NCBI GenBank assembly: GCA_937901865.1
Contig: CALDID010000311.1
Coordinates: forward strand, 1 to 5,900
Direction: 5' to 3'
Source of the DNA: an uncultured Treponema sp.
Lineage (GTDB): Bacteria; Spirochaetota; Spirochaetia; Treponematales; Treponemataceae
Length of the DNA: 5,900 nucleotides
Positions 1 through 4,724 of the stretch are shown piece by piece. Below the pieces are notes generated by a model, which saw only the letters and a program-made list of their open reading frames with translations, made no database searches and was not told the origin of the DNA. The stretch's first letter is position 1, and each line of letters begins with the position of its first letter. Made by a program: the position numbers and the translations under genes.

Positions 1-116
1 CTGAAGTTGTAGCACAGAACAACGCTTCTGGCTCTTACGCAGCTGGCTGCCCTGCGGAAGGTACTGCTAGCGATAGCAGCAGTCAATGGTGTAAAAATTG
101 TGAACGCACAGAATAG
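1..116 (+). CDS. 3' end of a small Cys-containing peptide, possible RiPP precursor (partial)
   Basis: The frame starting at base 3 is open from the window edge to a TAG at 114-116 and encodes the last 37 residues of a protein whose start lies outside. The other two forward frames have stop codons within the first 12 bases. The tail is rich in Ser, Gly, Ala and Asn, with a GSYAAGCP segment and a C-terminal WCKNCERTE, giving three Cys in the pattern C-x13-C-x2-C. Small, low-complexity peptides with late Cys residues are typical substrates of radical SAM/SPASM maturases, which often install thioether links from Cys to neighbouring residues. An intact maturase (2250) and the relic of another (1118) lie downstream on the same strand, so a precursor role is reasonable but inferred. 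The leader region cannot be seen. It could instead be the tail of an unrelated protein. Confidence 0.55.
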   Translation, partial: EVVAQNNASGSYAAGCPAEGTASDSSSQWCKNCERTE

Positions 117-218
117 TTAGTGCCTTCACAAACATGGTAGGCAAAGCCCCGCCATGTAAAACAAGGTGGGCTTATCGTTGCCGTTTGTTTTATGCGGGCG
201 GCGGCGGTTATTTTAATG

Positions 219-224
219 AGGAGG
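219..224 (+). promoter_or_regulatory. Ribosome binding site fixing the start of the 231-959 gene
   Basis: A perfect AGGAGG lies 6 nt before the ATG at 231. An in-frame ATG at 192 would add 13 residues but has no Shine-Dalgarno sequence, so 231 is the better start. Confidence 0.8.
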
Positions 225-230
225 CAAAAA

Positions 231-959
231 ATGCCAGCAATTTTGACTAAAAAGGAGCTTGAAAAAGCCTTTGAAGAACTGAAAGTTATGCACAATCAAG
301 CAAATTCCCGCATTTTGTCATGGGAACATTGTATCAAGCAGTTTTCTTCTGTCTTTACAGACCTCAAAAACGGAAAAATCGAGAAAATATCTTGTGAGCA
401 TATTGACTATCTTAGCCTGCATTTGGGCTTCTTCCTTGCAAGTTGGGGCATGATGAGAGGCTCAACAGATTTATTGGGCTATGATTATAAAGTTCACTAT
501 TCCGCTATAGAATGCCTTTTAAAGTTTTCTCATCTTTTTCAAAAAGACTATTTAAAATCACATACTGCCGATGATTTGAAAGAATTAAAAAGATGTGCTG
601 ATGAATTAAGACAATCATATACGACAACAGAAAAACAGCAGAGACCTCTTTCAAATACGACAGATACGCTTGTTACAAAAATACTCATGGGAACACTTGG
701 AATAGTTCCTGCCTATGATGATTTTGTGAAATCTGCTGTTAAGCACTACGGCATAACAACTGCTAGTTTCAATGAAAAATCTTTTGAGAAGTTTTCGGAA
801 TATTTCTCAACTCATTTTGTGCAAGAAATTAATGCGTATACAAAAGAAATGCAATCCTACTGCCAGTTTTATACAAGAGCAAAAGTAATAGATGCTCTAC
901 TTTGGTACTTGGGCAAAGAAATCGCAAAGCAAAAAGCAGCAAATAAGGAGAAAAAATAA
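231..959 (+). CDS. Hypothetical protein, 242 residues, function unknown
   Basis: I cannot name this protein. It has no signal peptide and no clear transmembrane helix, and looks soluble and mostly helical. Its best landmarks are an aromatic/Gly segment around residues 66-82 (LASWGMMRGS followed by a DYKVH stretch), a central GTLGIVPAYD segment around residues 150-159, and a C-terminal DALLWYLG before a Lys-rich tail. I have an impression of similar small proteins in accessory regions of other bacteria but cannot assign a role. The start at 231 is set by a strong AGGAGG. Base use is clearly more AT-rich than in the maturase and hydrolase genes downstream, which suggests separate acquisition. 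No promoter is convincing in 117-218. The stop is followed within 3 nt by a possible GTG-started short ORF. Confidence 0.8.
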   Translation: MPAILTKKELEKAFEELKVMHNQANSRILSWEHCIKQFSSVFTDLKNGKIEKISCEHIDYLSLHLGFFLASWGMMRGSTDLLGYDYKVHYSAIECLLKFSHLFQKDYLKSHTADDLKELKRCADELRQSYTTTEKQQRPLSNTTDTLVTKILMGTLGIVPAYDDFVKSAVKHYGITTASFNEKSFEKFSEYFSTHFVQEINAYTKEMQSYCQFYTRAKVIDALLWYLGKEIAKQKAANKEKK

Positions 960-961
960 AA

Positions 962-1108
962 GTGTTATATCGATTGAAGAACGACACTAAACCCGAATGG
1001 AGAGAACGAATAAGTAGCAATTTAGCAGAAGTGTATATTGAGTATTTGATAAAATTTCACGGCGGAAACATAGTGCCAGAACTTGATACGCCTATAAAGA
1101 TACAGTAA
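962..1108 (+). pseudogene. Short GTG-started ORF, probably a frameshifted gene fragment
   Basis: A GTG at 962 opens 48 codons ending at TAA 1106-1108, with an AAGGAG (945-950) 11 nt upstream, which is longer than ideal. The peptide reads like normal protein (EWRERISSNLAEVYIEYLIK in the middle, then a HGGN and a PELDTP segment). Near its end, at the A-run 1096-1098, the -1 frame takes over with equally protein-like sequence (KDTVIEPNDEHRIDYDQHF) to about 1158. Loss of one A from this run would explain both reading frames, making this a broken small gene. It is cut at its 3' side by the radical SAM relic. I do not recognise the family. A genuine 48-residue protein cotranscribed with the preceding gene remains possible. 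Confidence 0.4.
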
Positions 1109-1117
1109 TCGAGCCGA

Positions 1118-1290
1118 ATGATGAGCACAGAATCGACTATGACCAGCATTTCCCTCGAAATCTCCAATCCCTGCAACGAGCGGTGCGTCCACTGCTACCG
1201 CGTGTGCGAGGGAACGAAGCGCGGCTTCCTTTCGGCACAACAGGCGTGGAGCGTACTTGAACAGGCGAAGGCACTCGGCGCGGCTGAATG
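1118..1290 (+). pseudogene. Radical SAM maturase relic (cluster-motif region only)
   Basis: This stretch encodes the radical SAM cluster motif CNERCVHCY (codons at 1172-1198, CxxxCxxC) preceded by an ISLEISNP strand and followed by a helix-like segment ending in WSVLEQAKALGAAEW, the part of the fold just before the GGE motif. Homology then stops, roughly where the minus-strand acetyltransferase gene ends (stop codon at 1304-1306). Everything downstream in this frame is the antisense of that gene. There is no Shine-Dalgarno before either ATG (1118, 1121) and no N-terminal or SPASM domain. Over the 27 nt of the cluster motif it differs from the intact maturase gene (2706-2732) at one base, while flanking sequence diverges much more. 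It is best read as a truncated paralogue, deleted or displaced by the toxin-antitoxin module. The right boundary is approximate. Confidence 0.75.
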
Positions 1291-1303
1291 GGGAAAGCGT
1301 ATG

Positions 1304-1906
1304 CTAGAACAGCCGCAGAAACTGCTTGTACAAAATGCCCTCGCTCTTGGAGTCGCGCTCGCCGAACTCGCGGAAACGGTTTGCGTCGTTGGTGTAAAAG
1401 CCGATAAGATGCGGCTCGACCTCGCACTCAAGGTAGACGATTCCGCCGCCCACGAGGTGCTGTGCATTGCGGAGAGCCTCAACAGCCTGCTCCATAAGCT
1501 CATTTCCCGAAAGAGTGATTTCGCCGTTATATGCACCGTTCTTCCCGAACTGTGCAATCAAAAATGCCGAGGCATTGTAGCCTGTGTCGTCAGGTTCCCG
1601 CTCAGCGTGCCTGTCAAGACCACGACAGACCGTTTTGCTAAGGTGGCTTCCGTCGATTTTCACAGCTTTATGAGTAAGGGCGAAATAGGCAATTACTTTC
1701 CTGTCGTTGTCAAGAAGAAAATAAGTGATTGCTTGCCGCTTACGTGCAAAGTCAATGGCATTATGATGAAGAAAATACTCGATTTCGGCATTTTTCAGAC
1801 AAGAAAACGAATCAATAAGTTTCTGTGCGTATTCAATTCCTGCTTCAATGGGCTTTCCCGCAGAATCTTCGATGATGTCCAGAATGTTTACAACACGGAA
1901 ATTCAT
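1304..1906 (-). CDS. GNAT-family acetyltransferase, probable toxin of a toxin-antitoxin pair
   Basis: This is a 200-residue protein with the layout of small GNAT N-acetyltransferases: an N-terminal helical part (to about residue 55), a central strand pair around 61-78 (ITYFLLD then KVIAYFALTHK), the acetyl-CoA loop region around 115-124 (LIAQFGKN), a helix with SGNELMEQAVEA, and the late strands GGGIVYLECE (153-162) followed by FY at 170-171. Family knowledge says such enzymes transfer acetyl from acetyl-CoA, and those encoded next to a small upstream partner often act as toxins, several by acetylating aminoacyl-tRNA. The target here is not known. The start ATG (1904-1906) overlaps the antitoxin stop as ATGA and has AAGGAG at 1915-1920, so translation is probably coupled. 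The gene looks full length. Its 3' end abuts the radical SAM relic. Confidence 0.8.
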   Translation of the reverse strand: MNFRVVNILDIIEDSAGKPIEAGIEYAQKLIDSFSCLKNAEIEYFLHHNAIDFARKRQAITYFLLDNDRKVIAYFALTHKAVKIDGSHLSKTVCRGLDRHAEREPDDTGYNASAFLIAQFGKNGAYNGEITLSGNELMEQAVEALRNAQHLVGGGIVYLECEVEPHLIGFYTNDANRFREFGERDSKSEGILYKQFLRLF

Positions 1907-2094
1907 TTTTTCTGCTCCTTGTCAAATTTTTCCCCAAGCCAACGCATAATTTCATTGTGGTCAGTCATAAAAATTGTGTTCTTCGGGCGAGGAATCGGCG
2001 GGTCTTTTTCAGAAAGCTCCAGAGCATGAACGAATTTTTTTGCCGCTTCAGGCGTGGTGATGTGTACATTCGCAAAAATGCTTGATGTTGCCAT
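1903..2094 (-). CDS. Small putative antitoxin paired with the GNAT protein
   Basis: This 63-residue protein begins MATSSIFANVHI, continues with a helix-like PEAAKKFVHALELSEKDPP, and ends with a Lys-rich tail after a WLGEKFDKE segment. It resembles short proteins I associate with GNAT partners in gut bacteria, but lacks an evident classic ribbon-helix-helix pattern, so I give no named family. The start at 2094 is supported by AAGGAGG at 2101-2107, 6 nt upstream; an in-frame ATG at 2145 would place the start above the likely promoter. Its TGA overlaps the acetyltransferase ATG by 4 nt. By analogy with type II modules it should bind and neutralise the acetyltransferase and may repress the promoter; neither is shown by sequence alone. 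Confidence 0.75.
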   Translation of the reverse strand: MATSSIFANVHITTPEAAKKFVHALELSEKDPPIPRPKNTIFMTDHNEIMRWLGEKFDKEQKK

Positions 2095-2125
2095 AATCTG
2101 CCTCCTTGTGTATTTTCTGAATGAC

Positions 2126-2134
2126 AGTATAGCA
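2126..2134 (-). promoter_or_regulatory. Extended -10 promoter of the toxin-antitoxin module
   Basis: On the minus strand the sequence TGCTATACT gives a good -10 (TATACT, 2131-2126) with the TG extension one base upstream. No good -35 lies 16-18 nt further upstream, as expected for extended -10 promoters. Transcription would start near 2119, leaving a short leader containing the Shine-Dalgarno at 2101-2107. Confidence 0.5.
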
Positions 2135-2165
2135 CAAGGGAGCAAAAAAATATAGATACAATTTT

Positions 2166-2228
2166 TGTCATTCTGAGCATAGCGAAGAATCTATTGGATA
2201 GAGATATTTCGATTCGCTCAACATGACA
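2166..2228. repeat. Imperfect palindrome of the TGTCATTCTGAGC dispersed type
   Basis: The arms TGTCAT (2166-2171) and ATGACA (2223-2228) pair. Inside them GAGC pairs with GCTC (2175-2178/2216-2219), CGAA with TTCG (2183-2186/2208-2211), and TCTAT with ATAGA (2190-2194/2198-2202) around a 3-nt loop, separated by internal loops. Sequences beginning GTCATTCTGAGC with GAAGAATCT are common dispersed intergenic repeats in many bacteria. It fills most of the gap between the divergent toxin-antitoxin and maturase genes. It is not followed by a strong T-run on the plus strand, so a terminator role is weak. Confidence 0.55.
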
Positions 2229-2249
2229 GGATATTTTTAGAGGTATAAA

Positions 2250-3728
2250 ATGCTTTACAGACAGAAAAAGGACACCTATATCCGCAATTATGACGGAGTG
2301 GGCTACATCACATCGACGGGGATTTTCAACGACCGCTGCACGAACGAAAGCGGCACGGTCTTCTTGTGCGCGTTGAGCCGAAAACCGCAGACGCTCGACG
2401 AGCTTGTGGACAAAATCGCGCCATCGTTCGCCGATGACAATGTTCCGCGCGACACAATCAAAAAAGATGCGGCGGAGTTTTATGACACGCTCGTGACTGA
2501 CGGCTTTGTGGTCAAGGGCGAAACAGAGGAAGAGCTGAACAAGGCTGACATCGGCTTCACATACAACGCCGTGCAGCCAAAGACAATCCGAGAGGACTTC
2601 ACGCCGACGATTCAGAGAGCAGATTCTTCAACGCAAGAATTCCTTGAAAAGCACTTTGCTGGAAAGCCTCATTTGAACAGTTTCCAGATTGAACTGACAT
2701 CGAAATGCAACGAGAGGTGCGTCCACTGCTACATTCCGCACAAGTTCAAGCTCTACAACATCACAGACGAGCTGTATTATTCAACATTGGAGCAACTTTC
2801 TAAAATGGGCGTTCTTTCCGTCACGCTTTCTGGCGGTGAATGTATGTGCCACCCGAAGTTCAAGGAATACTTGCGGGCTGCAAAGAAATATGACTTTTAT
2901 GTGAACATTCTTTCTAATCTCACGCTTCTTGACGATGAAATCATCGAAATTATGAAAGAGGGCAACGTGTCGAGCGTGCAGACTTCACTTTATTCGATGA
3001 TTCCAGAACATCACGACGCAATCACTACTCTCAAGGGAAGTTTCTATAAGACACGCGACAACATTTTGAAGCTCATTGAAAACGATTTGCCGATTCACGT
3101 TTCTTGCCCGACTATGAAAGGCAACAAGGACGATTACGGCGATGTTCTTCGCTGGTGTCATGAGCACAAAATCCGCGCGCAGACGGATTATATCATGATG
3201 GCGATGTACAACCACGAGACGAGCAATCTTGCGAACCGCTTGACTGTGGAAGAGGCAGGGAAAGTCATCTCGGACATAATGAAGGACGATGTGGACTATC
3301 AGGAAGCGATTCTCGCGCCCGATTTCGTCCAGCGCTGCAACGAAAATCAGTTCAACCCAGAGAGACGATTGTGCGGTGTCGGCATTTCTTCTTGCTGTAT
3401 GGTGGCGAACGGCAATGTGTATCCGTGCGCGGGCTGGCAGGAGATGGTCTTGGGAAATCTGAACGAAACGCCGTTGCAAGAGATTTGGGACAACTCGGAG
3501 AAAATCAAGTGGCTTCGCGGCTTAAAGATGAAGGACTTGGGCGGCGGCGAATGCTGCAAGTGCGACAAGGCGGCGTTCTGCGCTCCGTGCATGGTGCGCA
3601 ACGCGAACGAATCGCCCACGGGAAATCCGCTTGAAATCAATCGCCATTTCTGCGCGGTCGCGGCAAAGAACAAGCAGATTGTCTTGGACTGGCGCGAGGC
3701 GAGGCTGAAGGAATTGGGGAAATCGTAA
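2250..3728 (+). CDS. Radical SAM/SPASM peptide maturase with PqqD-like N-terminal domain
   Basis: This 492-residue enzyme has three parts. Residues 1 to about 95 look like a PqqD-type winged-helix peptide-recognition domain (RRE). Residues about 145-330 form the radical SAM core, with cluster ligands C153, C157 and C160 in CNERCVHCY and a SAM-binding GGE at 195-197. Residues 375-468 form a SPASM domain: C375, then G388-x4-C393, then C435-x2-C438-x5-C444-x2-C447, and C468, enough for auxiliary Fe-S clusters. Such enzymes cleave S-adenosylmethionine to a 5'-deoxyadenosyl radical and modify a ribosomal peptide, often by thioether or C-C crosslinking, in the cytoplasm. AGAGG (2239-2243) sits 6 nt before the ATG. 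The hydrolase gene follows after 4 nt. No convincing promoter is seen upstream. Unusual are C198 and C200 directly after GGE, and adjacent Cys pairs at 382-383 and 435-436. The substrate is not shown; the peptide at 1-116 is a candidate. A non-peptide substrate is less likely given the RRE. Confidence 0.9.
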   Translation: MLYRQKKDTYIRNYDGVGYITSTGIFNDRCTNESGTVFLCALSRKPQTLDELVDKIAPSFADDNVPRDTIKKDAAEFYDTLVTDGFVVKGETEEELNKADIGFTYNAVQPKTIREDFTPTIQRADSSTQEFLEKHFAGKPHLNSFQIELTSKCNERCVHCYIPHKFKLYNITDELYYSTLEQLSKMGVLSVTLSGGECMCHPKFKEYLRAAKKYDFYVNILSNLTLLDDEIIEIMKEGNVSSVQTSLYSMIPEHHDAITTLKGSFYKTRDNILKLIENDLPIHVSCPTMKGNKDDYGDVLRWCHEHKIRAQTDYIMMAMYNHETSNLANRLTVEEAGKVISDIMKDDVDYQEAILAPDFVQRCNENQFNPERRLCGVGISSCCMVANGNVYPCAGWQEMVLGNLNETPLQEIWDNSEKIKWLRGLKMKDLGGGECCKCDKAAFCAPCMVRNANESPTGNPLEINRHFCAVAAKNKQIVLDWREARLKELGKS

Positions 3729-3732
3729 AGCG

Positions 3733-4440
3733 ATGACCGACTATCATGTGCACATCGGACAATATCACGCGGTCTACTATTACGCAGACCGCGTGTTTTC
3801 GGCATTGCGGAAGGCGGGCGTAGATGAGGCGTGGTTTTCGTCCACAACCTCGTGTCTGTATTGCGAGGAACGCGCTTTGTACGAGGGCGTTCGCGGCGAA
3901 GTGCGCGACGCGCTCAAGGCGGCGGCGGAAATCGGAATGAAAGCGCACGCGCTTTATTGGGTCGTGCCAGACGTGCATTTTTCTATCATTTCCATAAAGC
4001 AAGCGATGTGTGAAATCGCATACGACGGCTTCAAGATTCACCCGCGGGCGCAAAAGTGGAATTTTGGCGATGAAAGAATACACTCTCTTGCAGAAGAAAT
4101 CTTTTCGTATGCGGAAAAAAACAGAAAAATGATTCTAATCCACTGCGATGAAGATTATCCGCCGACACTCTTCGATCCGCTCATAAAGGCGCACCCAGCC
4201 GCCCTTGTGCAGATGGCGCACTGCCGACCGCTTTTCGACACGCTTTATATGCTCAAAACCTACCCGAACACAGTCTGCGACTCTGCGATGGTGAGCAAGG
4301 AAAGCATTGAGCGTATTCAAAATGAGGGCTTTGCCGACCGAATCCGCTATGGCACGGATTTTCCGATAACGCATTATCGTGCAATTCACCCAAAGACCGA
4401 CCCAACGCAAGAAGAGCTGAAGGCGTTTCTTTTGAGATAA
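3733..4440 (+). CDS. TIM-barrel metal-dependent hydrolase (amidohydrolase/TatD-like)
   Basis: This 235-residue protein carries the metal-ligand set of the amidohydrolase superfamily in order along a TIM barrel: HVH at residues 5-7, a FKIHP at 100-104 (K101 and H103), IHCDED with H137, MAHCRP with H163, and YGTDFP with D209 near the C-terminal end. Enzymes of this type hydrolyse amide, ester or phosphoester bonds with one or two metal ions; which bond is cut here is unknown. It is shorter than many amidohydrolase-2 enzymes. There is no signal peptide, so it is cytoplasmic. Its ATG is 4 nt after the maturase stop, with only a weak GGGGA upstream, so it is very likely cotranscribed and translationally coupled. 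This pairing suggests a role in processing the modified peptide, in releasing a by-product, or in cofactor salvage; all three are inference. Codon use matches the maturase. Confidence 0.85.
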   Translation: MTDYHVHIGQYHAVYYYADRVFSALRKAGVDEAWFSSTTSCLYCEERALYEGVRGEVRDALKAAAEIGMKAHALYWVVPDVHFSIISIKQAMCEIAYDGFKIHPRAQKWNFGDERIHSLAEEIFSYAEKNRKMILIHCDEDYPPTLFDPLIKAHPAALVQMAHCRPLFDTLYMLKTYPNTVCDSAMVSKESIERIQNEGFADRIRYGTDFPITHYRAIHPKTDPTQEELKAFLLR

Positions 4441-4465
4441 GGCAGTTTATTGCAAAAGCCCCCAC

Positions 4466-4581
4466 GTCGATTTTCGGCAAATGCGACAAGGCTGATTTGA
4501 GAAGTCGAGGACGGCTTTTAAGGCACAGCCTGATTTGTAACCGTCGAGGACGGCTTCTCAAACAGACGAAGGCTGATTTTC
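4466..4581 (+). repeat. Three tandem units of about 39 nt
   Basis: Units start at GTCGA at 4466, 4504 and 4543, spaced 38 and 39 nt. Units two and three share GTCGAGGACGGCTT exactly; the first keeps only GTCGA there. Each unit then has a variable middle and ends in GCTGATTT or CCTGATTT. A fourth GGCTGAT occurs at 4590-4596. With the terminator below, this fills the stretch between the hydrolase and rpn genes; no gene is seen in 4441-4720. Confidence 0.6.
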
Positions 4582-4640
4582 AAAGCACTGGCTGATACAA
4601 AATAGCGAGTTCCAAAAATATGGGGGCGCACTTTTTTATT
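4504..4640 (+). repeat. Left copy of the direct repeat flanking the rpn gene
   Basis: Bases 4511-4560 match 5731-5780 at 49 of 50 positions (only 4533 A versus 5753 C differs), in the same orientation and offset by 1220 nt. After a divergent stretch the copies align again through ACAAAATAGCG, GTTCCA and a GGGGGCGC plus TTTTTTATT end. A 7-bp inverted pair GCCCCCA (4458-4464) and TGGGGGC (4621-4627) encloses the left copy and its tandem units. Confidence 0.75.
4605..4637 (+). terminator. Terminator-like hairpin after the maturase-hydrolase operon
   Basis: GCGAGTTCC (4605-4613) can pair with GGGGCGCAC (4623-4631) using G-U pairs and two mismatches, followed by six T at 4632-4637. It is weaker than the related hairpin at 5810 but correctly placed, about 165 nt after the hydrolase stop. 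Confidence 0.5.
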
Positions 4641-4653
4641 GAAATCTCAACTA

Positions 4654-4668
4654 TCGCAAATTTTGCGA
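4654..4668. repeat. Perfect 15-nt palindrome
   Basis: TCGCAAA and TTTGCGA flank a single central T. It could be a protein-binding site or the core of a dispersed repeat. Nothing else in the window repeats it, so its role is open. Confidence 0.45.
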
Positions 4669-4678
4669 CAACTTAATC

Positions 4679-4724
4679 CTAACAAAAAACAATGAAAAAA
4701 AGAAAGTCGTTGTTGTTTTGTTAG
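4679..4724 (-). terminator. AT-rich inverted repeat at the 3' end of rpn
   Basis: CTAACAAAA (4679-4687) is an exact inverted match of TTTTGTTAG (4716-4724), with further A/T pairing inside after a bulge. It overlaps the rpn stop codon. On the minus strand the loop contains a run of seven T and the 3' arm includes six T, so it may terminate rpn transcription. It could instead be a terminal repeat of the mobile unit. Confidence 0.4.

Noticed and set aside
132..157. Hairpin with ACATGG/CCATGT outer and GGC/GCC inner stems after the peptide gene.
   Set aside because: There is no T-run after it, so it does not qualify as an intrinsic terminator, and no riboswitch-like structure is recognisable.
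134..250. 38-codon ORF with a GGGGY segment between the peptide gene and the 231 gene.
   Set aside because: It has no Shine-Dalgarno, overlaps the well-supported start at 231 by 20 nt, and its Gly run comes from the GGC repeats. It could be a relic or a second small peptide but cannot be supported.
962..988. Similarity of the 962 ORF start (LYRLKNDT) to the maturase N-terminus (LYRQKKDT).
   Set aside because: The match covers only about nine residues and the following sequence is unrelated, so it is not good evidence that the 962 ORF is the N-terminus of the lost maturase.
2985..3479. Long minus-strand open frames opposite the maturase gene.
   Set aside because: They are antisense shadows of a gene with complete radical SAM and SPASM motifs, with no ribosome sites or recognisable domains.
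4466..4596. CRISPR-like spacing of the GTCGAGGACGGCTT repeats.
   Set aside because: There are only two exact copies of 14 nt with a third degenerate one, the remaining unit sequence is also partly conserved, and no cas gene is present. It is a tandem repeat, not a CRISPR array.
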